Source of the DNA: Oscillospiraceae bacterium
GTDB taxonomy: Bacteria; Bacillota; Clostridia; Christensenellales; Aristaeellaceae
Direction: 5' to 3'
NCBI GenBank assembly: GCA_031269355.1
Contig: JAISZG010000024.1
Coordinates: 1 to 43,716 of the forward strand
Length of the DNA stretch: 43,716 bases
How positions within the stretch are numbered: position 1 is the stretch's first letter; each line of letters begins with the position of its first letter. The notes below the pieces were generated by a model. It had not been told where the DNA came from. It saw nothing but the letters and a program-made list of their open reading frames with translations, and did no database searches. The translations under genes and the position numbers were made by a program. This document shows positions 32,907-41,284 of the stretch, in pieces.

Positions 32907-33674
32907 ATGCAGACAATATTACAGGCGCGCGGTCTTAAAAAATACTACGGCGGTAGAAACGATTTGACCAAGGCGCTTGACGGAATAGACTTCGAGGTGG
33001 GCATAGGCGAATTTGTTGGGATAATGGGCGCGTCCGGCAGCGGGAAAACCACGCTGCTCAACTGCGTTTCCACAATCGACACCGTCACGAGCGGGAAAAT
33101 ATTAATCGGTGAAAATGACATAACAGCTATGAATCAGAAAGCTCTATCCAAGTTCCGCCGCGAATCGCTGGGATTTATATTCCAGGATTATAATCTTCTT
33201 GACACATTAACGGCTTATGAGAACATCGCCCTCGCGCTTAGCATTCTCAGGCGGCCGGCAAAGGAAATCGACGCTCGTGTTAACGAAGCTGCGGACGCGC
33301 TGGGCATAGCGGGCGAACTGGCTAAGTATCCATATCAGATGTCGGGCGGTCAGCGCCAGCGTGTCGCGGTGGCGCGGGCGATCGTGACTGAACCCGCGAT
33401 TGTAATGGCGGACGAGCCTACCGGCGCGCTGGATTCGAAATCGTCAAAAGCGCTTATGGAAAATTTCAGGCGGTTGGTGCGCGAGCGAAACGCCACTATA
33501 CTTATGGTAACGCACGACGCGTTTTCGGCTAGCTACTGCGACAGGATTCTGTTCATTCGAGACGGCAGGCTATACGACGAGCTGGTTCGCGGAGACGAGG
33601 CGCGCGCGCGGTTCTTCGACAGAATTATAGAAGTGGTTAGCCGCATTGGAGGTGACGCTAATGACGTCGGCTGA
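32907..33674 (+). CDS. BceA-type ABC transporter ATP-binding protein
   Basis: 255 residues of the MacB/BceA class. Walker A GASGSGKTT near 42-50, Q-loop FIFQDYNLLDTLTAYENIAL, signature MSGGQRQRVAVARAIV, Walker B IVMADEPTGALD, switch His in ILMVTHDAFSASYCDRI. Bce transporters protect against peptide antibiotics that bind lipid II cycle intermediates and also act as sensors. AGGAGGAG precedes the ATG. It overlaps the permease gene by 14 nt. No cognate two-component system lies in the window. Confidence 0.92.
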   Translation: MQTILQARGLKKYYGGRNDLTKALDGIDFEVGIGEFVGIMGASGSGKTTLLNCVSTIDTVTSGKILIGENDITAMNQKALSKFRRESLGFIFQDYNLLDTLTAYENIALALSILRRPAKEIDARVNEAADALGIAGELAKYPYQMSGGQRQRVAVARAIVTEPAIVMADEPTGALDSKSSKALMENFRRLVRERNATILMVTHDAFSASYCDRILFIRDGRLYDELVRGDEARARFFDRIIEVVSRIGGDANDVG

Positions 33675-35736
33675 GCTCGCGCTTCGCAACGTAAAAAAAA
33701 GCATACGCGATTACACTATATATTTTTTGACACTCACGTTTGCCGTATGCGTTTTTTATATATTTAACGCGCTGGAAAGTCAACAGGCGATTATGTCTGT
33801 CTCGAAAAATCAAGCGCCCATTTTTCGAGAGCTTGGGCAGATAATGAGCGCTATGTCCGTGTTCGTATCCGTTATACTCGGCTTCCTAATCGTATACGCC
33901 AACAGATTTTTGATCAAGCGGCGCAAGCGCGAGTTTGGCGTATATATGACGCTGGGCATGGACCGCGGTAAAATCTCCCGTATATTAATTATGGAGACAG
34001 TGTTTGTCGGAATATTCTCGCTTGTTATCGGACTTGCGCTTGGCGCCGTTCTGTCGCAAGGCATGGCGGTTATGACGGCAAGGCTGCTTAACGCGCCTAT
34101 TACAGAGCTTAGGTTTGTATTCTCCCCGGAATCCGTGGTCAAGACCGCTATCTATTTCGGGATAATGTTTCTGCTCATATTGATATTCAATACAATAATG
34201 ATCAGCAGGCAGCGGCTGATAACGCTTATATATGCGAGCCGTAAGAACGAAGCGTTCAGAGCGCCTAAACTGCACGCGTCGGTCGCTATGTTCGCGCTTT
34301 CAGTCGTGTTCCTGGGCGTCGCCTACGCGCTTGTATTATCAGGCAAAGCGGCGGCAAAGGCTGGAGGCTACGCATTTCAAATCGCGATTCCGCTGGGCAT
34401 CGCCGGAACATTCCTGTTCTTTTTTTCGCTTAGCGGTTTCTTTTTGAAGCTGATTCAGCAAAGCAAAAAGCTGTATCTGAAAAATCTCAACATGTTTATA
34501 CTGCGGCAAATAAACAGCAAAATAAATACCGCGTATCTTTCGATGACTATGGTTTGCCTGATGCTGTTTGTATCGATAAGCGCCTTGTCCTCCGGCATGG
34601 GGTTTTCCTCCGTCATTTCAGAATTGATGAGCGACGGCGCGCCTTATGACGCGAGCTTCAGCGTCTATGCGAAAACGACCGGCGAAGGCGAAACGACACA
34701 GGGTTCGGGGCGGAACCCCGCGTTAAATGAATACCCAGGCTTTAACCTGATCGAAGCGATAGGCGAGCAAGGAGTTTCTCTGGATGCGTTCGCGAAGGAA
34801 TATACTGCCGTTCGCTACCATAGCTCCGGGCGGACGATGAGTATGGCGATCGCTGAAATTCCCGTCGTCCAAACAATAGATGTACCTATATATTATCTGA
34901 AACTATCAGACTATAATGCCGCGCTCGCGCTGCAAAACGTCGCGCCGATATCTCTGGATACGTACGGTTACGCGGTGAACTTCGCGCCAAACGACACAAT
35001 ACTTCGCAATTCGATGCGATTATACATGGAGGAAGGCGCGTATTCGGTGGAACTGGGCGGATCGCGCTATCAAACCTCGCCAACTCGGTTGTATCGTTAC
35101 GCTCTGGAAAATTCCAAATATGCAGATTATAATATAAATATTATTGTGCCCGACGAAGCGACTGAAGGACTACCGGTATACCGGGACGCGCTTCATATAA
35201 GGTATCTCAACAATACCGACGCTGTCGACGCTCTCTGCACGGAAGAATTATCCAAACTGACGTTTGGCAAGGGCATCGAAACCTTCCTCACAACCAGGCG
35301 GGAAGTGATGTCGCAAAGCAATTCCGCCACCACAATCGTTTCTTATCTGGCCGTTTATCTCGGCGTAATATTCCTTATGTCCGCCGCAGCTATGCTGGCG
35401 ATAGGCCAGCTATCTGAAACCAGCGATAATATGGGCAGGTACGCGCTGCTGCGCAAATTAGGCGCGGAGGATGCGATGATAAACAACGCGCTGCTCGTGC
35501 AAATACTCATCTACTTTGGCGCTCCGATGCTGCTTGCGCTCGTTCATTCCATCGCCGGAATCGGCGTCGCAGCCAGAATGGTCAGCGCCGTAGACGACGG
35601 GGGGATTTGGAGCGGCGCTTTGTTCACAGCGGCTGCTATGATAGTAATATACGGCGGCTACTTTCTCGCGACATATAGGGGCAGCCAGGGGATTCTGAAC
35701 AGGGATTACGCCGAGCATCGCAAAGGCGCTGTCTAA
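33661..35736 (+). CDS. BceB-type FtsX-fold ABC transporter permease
   Basis: 691 residues from the ATG at 33661, which has GGAGG 8 nt upstream inside the ATPase gene. Ten membrane helices are expected: helix 1 in IYFLTLTFAVCVFYIFNALE, two to four around 55-180, five to eight around 195-300, and two at the C-terminus. The FtsX domain LLRKLGAEDAMINNALLVQI lies near the end. A large extracytoplasmic domain spans about 320-550, between helices 7 and 8, the hallmark of BceB and the ligand-contact region. Together with the ATPase it forms a peptide-antibiotic detoxification and sensing unit. Confidence 0.92.
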   Translation: MTSAELALRNVKKSIRDYTIYFLTLTFAVCVFYIFNALESQQAIMSVSKNQAPIFRELGQIMSAMSVFVSVILGFLIVYANRFLIKRRKREFGVYMTLGMDRGKISRILIMETVFVGIFSLVIGLALGAVLSQGMAVMTARLLNAPITELRFVFSPESVVKTAIYFGIMFLLILIFNTIMISRQRLITLIYASRKNEAFRAPKLHASVAMFALSVVFLGVAYALVLSGKAAAKAGGYAFQIAIPLGIAGTFLFFFSLSGFFLKLIQQSKKLYLKNLNMFILRQINSKINTAYLSMTMVCLMLFVSISALSSGMGFSSVISELMSDGAPYDASFSVYAKTTGEGETTQGSGRNPALNEYPGFNLIEAIGEQGVSLDAFAKEYTAVRYHSSGRTMSMAIAEIPVVQTIDVPIYYLKLSDYNAALALQNVAPISLDTYGYAVNFAPNDTILRNSMRLYMEEGAYSVELGGSRYQTSPTRLYRYALENSKYADYNINIIVPDEATEGLPVYRDALHIRYLNNTDAVDALCTEELSKLTFGKGIETFLTTRREVMSQSNSATTIVSYLAVYLGVIFLMSAAAMLAIGQLSETSDNMGRYALLRKLGAEDAMINNALLVQILIYFGAPMLLALVHSIAGIGVAARMVSAVDDGGIWSGALFTAAAMIVIYGGYFLATYRGSQGILNRDYAEHRKGAV

Positions 35737-35835
35737 GTGCTAGCCTACCGTCACGGCAAACGAATATGATTAGCGAAAAATAAAAAAATATAACTATATT
35801 GGAGAAACAATATCTCCGGAAACGAGGTTTGAACG

Positions 35836-36660
35836 ATGGACACGGCAATGAATTCCAAAAAGACAAATATCGGCGGGCTTACAGGAAATCAATTGAAAAT
35901 CATAGGCGTAATCCTTATGGTACTCGACCATCTGCACCAGATGTTCATTGAGCGAGGCGCGCCAAGCTGGTTCACTATGGTCGGTCGAGTTGTGGCTCCT
36001 ATATTCATATTCTTGACCGCAGAGGGCATGTACTACACTCGCAGCCGCAAAAGGTACATCCTTCAGCTGTTCGTCGGTTTTGAATTCATGAACATCGCTT
36101 CCGCTATTATATCCGCGATTTTCCCAAGCGACAGCATCGTGCTGATGAACAATATATTTGGCACGCTGTTTCTCATAGCGCTATATATTGTATTTATCGA
36201 CGGATTGATCGAAGGCATCCGCAGCAAGCGCCCGTCGAAAATCGTCGGATTCGCGCTTCTGACGCTTGCGCCGATAGCGTCGGGAGTATTGTTCATGCTG
36301 GCGCAGCAAGCGGTAATAGCTCATGCGAGCCAGCTATCGACCGAAGTTATACGATTAACGTTTACGGCGCTGATGTGCATACCAAACGTATTAACTGCGG
36401 AGGGCGGATACAGCTTTGTTATTATAGGCGTTCTGTTCTATTATTTTAGAAGGTGGCGTTGGGCGCAAATTTTGACGCTAGCCGCGTTCGCGGTCGCCTC
36501 ATATTTTCAGAACCAGGGCTGGCAGTGGCTGATGGTGTTCGCGGCTATCCCGATCATGCTGTACAACGGCAAACGCGGCGGAGGCAGCAAATATTTCTTT
36601 TACATATTCTACCCGGCACATATATACGCGCTGTATATAATCGCATATTATCTGCAGTAG
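35836..36660 (+). CDS. TraX-family integral membrane protein
   Basis: 274 residues, about eight membrane helices. TraX features are LTGNQLKIIGVILMVLDHLH at the N-terminus, VGRVVAPIFIFLTAEGMYYT, and the C-terminal KYFFYIFYPAHIYALYII. The founding TraX N-acetylates F pilin. Chromosomal Firmicute members are acyltransferase-like proteins of unknown substrate, probably modifying a surface molecule. No conjugation genes surround it, so no transfer role is implied. Ribosome site ACGAGG 9 nt before ATG. A short GGAGA/TCTCC inverted repeat lies at 35801-35817. Confidence 0.88.
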   Translation: MDTAMNSKKTNIGGLTGNQLKIIGVILMVLDHLHQMFIERGAPSWFTMVGRVVAPIFIFLTAEGMYYTRSRKRYILQLFVGFEFMNIASAIISAIFPSDSIVLMNNIFGTLFLIALYIVFIDGLIEGIRSKRPSKIVGFALLTLAPIASGVLFMLAQQAVIAHASQLSTEVIRLTFTALMCIPNVLTAEGGYSFVIIGVLFYYFRRWRWAQILTLAAFAVASYFQNQGWQWLMVFAAIPIMLYNGKRGGGSKYFFYIFYPAHIYALYIIAYYLQ

Positions 36661-36710
36661 TGCATGCTTTTCTGTGATCATAACGATTATCGAACATATC
36701 GGTTTTTGAG

Positions 36711-36742
36711 AAGGATGCGCCATCGCGCGCATCCTTTATTAT
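36711..36742 (+). terminator. Rho-independent terminator after the TraX-family gene
   Basis: AAGGATGCGC (36711-36720) pairs perfectly with GCGCATCCTT (36727-36736), loop CATCGC, followed by TATTAT. It lies 50 bp beyond the stop codon. Confidence 0.75.
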
Positions 36743-36786
36743 ATAATAACTTGCGCGACTGAAAATGAATCTCCCGACGATATCCA

Positions 36787-36872
36787 GGGCGAAATCATTT
36801 ACCTCAAAGGGCGAGATATTTTGCAATAATAGTTATTAAAATATCCGAAATGAGAATTGAAAAAAGTCGAAT
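36787..36872 (+). repeat. 86-bp dispersed repeat, copy 1 (upstream of ruvC)
   Basis: Nearly identical to the reverse complement of 43502-43588: shared blocks GGCGAAATCATTTACCTC, GAGATATTT, TTATTAAAA-ATCCGAAATG and AGAATTGAAAAAA-GTCGAAT. In the other copy this is the 5' part of a small ORF (VIKTSEMRIEK). Here the frame reads VIKISEMRIEKSRIN and then stops, so this copy may be a gene fragment. It ends 32 bp before the ruvC -35 element. Confidence 0.85.
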
Positions 36873-36904
36873 CAACTAGCACATAAATGTTGAGCATCTC
36901 GAAT

Positions 36905-36933
36905 TTGAGCTGGCGCCGAATCTGTGCTATACT
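36905..36933 (+). promoter_or_regulatory. Sigma-A promoter of ruvC, positioned for leaderless mRNA
   Basis: TTGAGC (36905-36910), exactly 17 nt, TATACT (36928-36933). The ruvC ATG at 36941 begins only 8 nt after the -10 element, where transcription itself is expected to start. Confidence 0.7.
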
Positions 36934-36940
36934 GTTTTAT

Positions 36941-37435
36941 ATGGTGATTCTTGGAATAGACCCGGGACTCGCGCGGATGGGCTGGGGCGTGATCGAAACG
37001 GACGGACGTACGCATAGAGCGAAGGGATACGGCACGCTTACTACGACGCCGCATCAGACCACGCCCGCGCGCTTGAACGCTTTGTACTCAGGCGTGAACG
37101 ACCTTATCGATCGATATGCGCCAGATGTGATTGCGTTCGAAGAACTATTCTTCAGCAAAAATGTTACCACCGCGATGAACGTCGGCGCGGCTCGCGGGGT
37201 CGCGCTGGTTGCCGCCGCACGGCGTTCGGACGCATTATATGAATATACGCCGATGCAGGTAAAGCAGGCCATCACCGGATACGGCAAGGCGGATAAGCCG
37301 CAAATACAATGGATGGTGCGCGTGCTGCTGCATTTGACAGAACTCCCCAAACCCGACGATGCCGCAGACGCGCTCGCGGTTGCTATCACGCACGCGCATT
37401 CGCTCGCCATGTGCGAACAATTTCGCATACAATAA
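36941..37435 (+). CDS. ruvC: Holliday junction resolvase RuvC
   Basis: 164 residues, normal length. Endonuclease that cuts four-way junctions moved by RuvAB. The start MVILGIDPGLARMGWG at 36941 gives catalytic Asp7. The other acidic residues fall in VIAFEELFFSKNV (about 66-67) and KPDDAADALAVAITH (about 138-143), as in E. coli RuvC. No ribosome site precedes the ATG; the promoter is placed so that the message is probably leaderless. An in-frame upstream ATG (36887) would overlap the promoter and is rejected. First of ruvC-ruvA-ruvB-queA. Confidence 0.96.
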   Translation: MVILGIDPGLARMGWGVIETDGRTHRAKGYGTLTTTPHQTTPARLNALYSGVNDLIDRYAPDVIAFEELFFSKNVTTAMNVGAARGVALVAAARRSDALYEYTPMQVKQAITGYGKADKPQIQWMVRVLLHLTELPKPDDAADALAVAITHAHSLAMCEQFRIQ

Positions 37436-37456
37436 ACAATCGATCGGTGGAACGAA

Positions 37457-38071
37457 ATGATTGCATTTATAGAAGGCGTTATATCAGAGAAGCGCGCGAA
37501 TGAGCTTGTGATCGACACTCAAGGCGTAGGTTGGTCGCTTAACTGCTCGTCGCAAACGGTCGCCTCCTCTCCGCCCATTAATTCGCGAGTTCGAATATAT
37601 ACGCGGCTTCTCGTTCGCGAGGATGCGATGGAATTGTTTGGTTTCGCGACGCTCGACGAGCGAACGTTATTTGATAAGCTCTGCACAATAAGCGGCATTG
37701 GACCGCGTACGGCGCTCGCCGTGCTAGGCGCGCTGTCTGTTCGGGATATGTACAGCGCGCTGGCCAACTCCGACGCCAACGCTTTTGCGCGCGCTCCGGG
37801 CATCGGCAAGAAAACGGCGCAGCGGATTATATTGGAGCTGCGAGACAAACTCGTGCCGACTGGCGGAACGGAAGCGGCCTCGCCTATATTCGATTCGGCG
37901 GTCGGCATGCAGCGCGAGGCGGTCGCCGGGCTTGTATCATTGGGCTACTCCGCCGCAGAAGCGCAGCGCGCTGTAGACCGCGCCGTGCTCGCCCGATCGG
38001 ATTCTTCCCCGTCAGGGAAAACGGAGGATATAATTATGGAAGCGTTGAAGCGCATCGGCGGATCGATCTAA
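37457..38071 (+). CDS. ruvA: Holliday junction branch migration subunit RuvA
   Basis: 204 residues, full length. OB-fold domain about 1-62 (MIAFIEGVISEKRANELVID), two helix-hairpin-helix motifs (LCTISGIGPRTALAVLGAL and FARAPGIGKKTAQRIILEL), a flexible linker and domain III (EAVAGLVSLGYSAAEAQRAV) that contacts RuvB. Binds the four-way junction as a tetramer. It starts 21 nt after ruvC with ribosome site GGTGGA. Confidence 0.97.
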   Translation: MIAFIEGVISEKRANELVIDTQGVGWSLNCSSQTVASSPPINSRVRIYTRLLVREDAMELFGFATLDERTLFDKLCTISGIGPRTALAVLGALSVRDMYSALANSDANAFARAPGIGKKTAQRIILELRDKLVPTGGTEAASPIFDSAVGMQREAVAGLVSLGYSAAEAQRAVDRAVLARSDSSPSGKTEDIIMEALKRIGGSI

Positions 38072-38128
38072 TATATTTATATATTAATATACTTATTGCG
38101 CGGATTAATTATCAACGGGGGATTTATT

Positions 38129-39172
38129 GTGACGGACGATCGGCTGGTAACCACAGGGCTTAGGGACTCTGAGGATGAAGCGGAGCGGACTGTCCGCCCG
38201 CGTACGCTTCGCGAGTATATTGGACAGGAATCCGTAAAAGAAAGCCTGTCCATCTACCTGCAGGCGGCGCTGCGAAGGCGCGAAGCACTCGATCATCTGT
38301 TATTGTACGGCCCTCCCGGATTGGGTAAGACGACGCTTGCGAACATTATCGCCGCCGAGATGGGTCGCAGCATTCGCATTACGTCGGGTCCTGCTATCGA
38401 AAGGCCAGGCGATCTCGCGTCGATACTGACGAACCTCGCTGCGGGCGACGTACTGTTTATAGATGAAATTCACCGTATGTCGAGGGTTGTCGAGGAAGTA
38501 CTGTATCCCGCGATGGAGGATTTCGCGCTTGATATTATGATAGGCAAAGGGCCGAGCGCAAAATCTATCCGGCTGGATTTGCCCAAGTTTACGCTTGTAG
38601 GCGCGACGACGCGCGCAGGTCAGCTATCCGCGCCATTGCGCGATCGATTCGGAATATTGTTTCGGCTGCAGCTTTATACGGTGGACGAACTTTCAATTAT
38701 CATAACTAACGCGGCGCGCATACTGAAGGTCAGCGCGGAGGCGGACGGAGTAAATGAAATCGCGCGACGCTCGCGAGGCACACCTCGAATTGCGAACCGA
38801 CTGCTGCGCCGAGTGCGCGATTACGCGCAGGTGCGCGCCGAAGGAACGATTACGCGCGCCGTCGCTAAAGAAGCGTTAGATCTGCAGGCGGTGGACGATA
38901 TAGGGTTGGATCGCGTGGATCGCTCGATGCTCGAGGCGATGATCCGCAGGTTTGGCGGTGGACCCGTTGGGCTAGATACGCTTGCCGCGACGACAGGCGA
39001 GGACGCGATCACAATCGAAGATGTATATGAACCATATCTATTACAAATTGGATTTATTATGAGAACTCCGCGCGGACGCGTCGCGCTTCCCGCAGCGTAT
39101 CAGCATCTTGGCTTCGCGCCTCCAACTGAATCGCGCGACGGCGGATCGGAACAGCTATCGCTTGAACTATAA
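38129..39172 (+). CDS. ruvB: Holliday junction branch migration ATPase RuvB
   Basis: 347 residues from a GTG at 38129, which has GGGGGA 6 nt upstream; an earlier in-frame start at 38096 is not supported. AAA+ motor with Walker [10 protein letters not shown], Walker B LFIDEIHR, sensor 1 LVGATTRAG, the Arg-finger segment SAPLRDRFG, and the C-terminal winged helix ([20 protein letters not shown]). Drives branch migration with RuvA. Confidence 0.97.
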   Translation: MTDDRLVTTGLRDSEDEAERTVRPRTLREYIGQESVKESLSIYLQAALRRREALDHLLLYGPPGLGKTTLANIIAAEMGRSIRITSGPAIERPGDLASILTNLAAGDVLFIDEIHRMSRVVEEVLYPAMEDFALDIMIGKGPSAKSIRLDLPKFTLVGATTRAGQLSAPLRDRFGILFRLQLYTVDELSIIITNAARILKVSAEADGVNEIARRSRGTPRIANRLLRRVRDYAQVRAEGTITRAVAKEALDLQAVDDIGLDRVDRSMLEAMIRRFGGGPVGLDTLAATTGEDAITIEDVYEPYLLQIGFIMRTPRGRVALPAAYQHLGFAPPTESRDGGSEQLSLEL

Positions 39173-39198
39173 ATGCCATCCACTCCGATAGCGCGCGG

Positions 39199-39216
39199 GA
39201 TTTTTCGAACACGCCC
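39199..39216 (+). repeat. Solo terminal repeat of the MITE family upstream of queA
   Basis: GATTTTTCGAACACGCCCT equals the right terminal block of the 164-bp element. The flanking TA is not kept (TC instead). It lies between ruvB and the queA ribosome site CTGGAGG, which begins 3 nt later. Confidence 0.65.
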
Positions 39217-39228
39217 TCTGGAGGAAAT

Positions 39229-40254
39229 ATGCGGACATCCGACTTTTATTATGACCTGCCAAACGAACTAATCGCCCAGACTCCAATTGAACCGCGCGAC
39301 GCATCCCGCATGATGGTTTGCCACCGATCGACGGGGCTTATTGAGCATCGCATATTCCGCGATCTGCCGTCGTACCTGCTGCCTGGCGACGCGCTGGTTA
39401 TTAACGATACTCGCGTGCTTCCGGCGCGGTTGATCGGGCGCAAGGCGCAAACTGGCGGCGCGGTAGAAGTGCTGCTGCTGAAACGGCTGTCGCTTAATCG
39501 GTGGGAAGCTCTGGTCAAGCCTGGCGCGCGCCTGCCTGCCGGATCGGCGGTGGAATTCGGCGGCGGGCTCCTTAAGTCTAACATATTAGGCTGGAAGGAA
39601 GGCGGCGTGCGTGAGGTTGAATTCATATATGAAGGCGCGTTCGAACCGCTTCTTGAAAAGCTTGGCGAAATGCCGCTGCCGCCATATATAAAAGAAAAAT
39701 TGGATGATCCCGAGCGATATCAAACAGTGTATGCCGCGCAAACAGGTTCGGCCGCCGCTCCGACCGCCGGACTTCACTTCACGCCGGAACTGCTTAGGCG
39801 TGCCGAAGAGTTGGGCGTCGACGTCGTTCGGATTCTTCTGCACGTGGGGCTTGGTACGTTCCGCCCTGTGCGCGAGGAAAACGTGGAAGATCACCCAATG
39901 CACGCCGAATATTATGAATTGACAAGCGACGCTGCGGCCAGAATCAACAAAGCGCGGCTAAGCGGCGGACGCGTTATATGCGTTGGCACTACGTCGGTTC
40001 GCGCGCTGGAATCCGCGTCCGACGAAGGAGGCATGGTGCGCGCGGCGTCAGGCTGGACCAATATATACCTATATCCCGGCGTTCCCATACGGGCGGCGGA
40101 CGCGCTTATCACTAACTTTCATCTGCCAGAATCGACTCTTCTTATGCTGGTCAGCGCAATGTGGAACCGCGAAGCGGCGCTTAGCGCATATCGGCTTGCG
40201 GTTAAAGAAAGCTACCGTTTCTTTTCATTTGGAGACGCGATGCTTATATTATAG
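39229..40254 (+). CDS. queA: S-adenosylmethionine:tRNA ribosyltransferase-isomerase QueA
   Basis: 341 residues, full length. Transfers and isomerises the ribosyl group of SAM onto 7-aminomethyl-7-deazaguanine in tRNA to form epoxyqueuosine. QueA blocks are [73 protein letters not shown] and [29 protein letters not shown] precedes the ATG. It follows ruvB by 56 bp, the common Firmicute order. Confidence 0.97.
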   Translation: MRTSDFYYDLPNELIAQTPIEPRDASRMMVCHRSTGLIEHRIFRDLPSYLLPGDALVINDTRVLPARLIGRKAQTGGAVEVLLLKRLSLNRWEALVKPGARLPAGSAVEFGGGLLKSNILGWKEGGVREVEFIYEGAFEPLLEKLGEMPLPPYIKEKLDDPERYQTVYAAQTGSAAAPTAGLHFTPELLRRAEELGVDVVRILLHVGLGTFRPVREENVEDHPMHAEYYELTSDAAARINKARLSGGRVICVGTTSVRALESASDEGGMVRAASGWTNIYLYPGVPIRAADALITNFHLPESTLLMLVSAMWNREAALSAYRLAVKESYRFFSFGDAMLIL

Positions 40255-40300
40255 TATTCTTAATAGGACACTCAAAAAGACACACGGCGCGGCGCCGGAT

Positions 40301-41284
40301 TCACATGGCGATAGATTCTCCCGATATATCCCGCTCAAATTGTTCCGCAGCATTTCCGTTTTTTATTTCACGATTAATATCAATAAGACGCATCTCGAAA
40401 TCCTGCCGATTTTTCCTGCGAATGGTATCCAATATTAATCCTCCAAAAAAGGACTGCGCGGCAGATAGCGCTAAAAACACGCTTACAATCAGCGAAGGGA
40501 ATCGCGGCACAAGGCCAGTAGTGATATAATCATAAAGAACTGGCATGAATAGGAGGGCGGCCATAATGATCAATATAAGCGATGCCGCGCTAAAAAACGC
40601 AAGAGGTCTATAATCTTTATATAATTTAAGAATTGTCCACAAAACTTTTAACCCGTCGGAATAAGTATTGAGCTTTGAAAAGCTGCCCTCCTGCCTATCG
40701 CTGTAGCTTACGACGACGTTTCTTATCTGCAGATTTTTATCGACCGCGTGTATGCTCATTTCAGTTTCGATTTCAAACCCTTGGGAGAGAACGGGAAACG
40801 TTTTGACGAATAAGTAGCTAAACGCGCGATATCCTGTCATAACGTCGCGAATATCGCCTTTGAACAGAGTGTTAATCGTCTTTCGAACAAGCAGATTGCC
40901 CAGGTTATGAAACGGGCGCTTGTTCTCGGAAAAATAATTTGAGGAAAGCCGATCTCCTACCACCATATCTACCTGATCATTCAAAACCGCCTGGGCCATC
41001 TGAGGCGCGAAACTGGCCGGATATGTGTCGTCGCCATCCGCCATTATATAACAGCGTGCTTCAATTTCCCGGAACATGCGCCGGATTACATTTCCCTTTC
41101 CCTGCTTGGGCTCAGTGCGAACTATCGCGCCTGCCTGTCGCGCTATGTCCGCAGTATGGTCGGTTGAATTATTATCGTATACATAGATTGACGCGTCCGG
41201 CAGAAACCGGTTGAAATCGCGCACTACCTTCGCGATCGTCTTCGATTCGTTATAGCAGGGTATCAGCACCGCGATTTTATCCAT
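40301..41284 (-). CDS. Family 2 glycosyltransferase with C-terminal membrane helices
   Basis: 327 residues. GT-A fold at 1-220: KIAVLIPCYNESKTIAKVVR, YVYDNNSTDHTADIA, EPKQGKGNVIRRMF, and the metal-binding DxD in YIMADGDDTYPA. Two hydrophobic helices follow at about 232-290. This is the layout of DPM1/GtrB-type enzymes that make polyprenyl-phosphate sugars. Such enzymes usually work with a multi-membrane partner that transfers the sugar outside, which fits the gene immediately upstream. The ATG directly abuts that gene's stop codon; ribosome site GAGAGG. Confidence 0.9.
   Translation of the reverse strand: MDKIAVLIPCYNESKTIAKVVRDFNRFLPDASIYVYDNNSTDHTADIARQAGAIVRTEPKQGKGNVIRRMFREIEARCYIMADGDDTYPASFAPQMAQAVLNDQVDMVVGDRLSSNYFSENKRPFHNLGNLLVRKTINTLFKGDIRDVMTGYRAFSYLFVKTFPVLSQGFEIETEMSIHAVDKNLQIRNVVVSYSDRQEGSFSKLNTYSDGLKVLWTILKLYKDYRPLAFFSAASLILIIMAALLFMPVLYDYITTGLVPRFPSLIVSVFLALSAAQSFFGGLILDTIRRKNRQDFEMRLIDINREIKNGNAAEQFERDISGESIAM

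Noticed and set aside
35836-36660. TraX homology as a sign of a conjugative element
   Set aside because: No relaxase, type IV secretion or attachment sites nearby; TraX-family proteins are common on Firmicute chromosomes.
36887-36940. Upstream in-frame ATG extending ruvC by 18 residues
   Set aside because: It would place the sigma-A promoter inside the coding region and move catalytic Asp from position 7 to 25, unlike all RuvC proteins.
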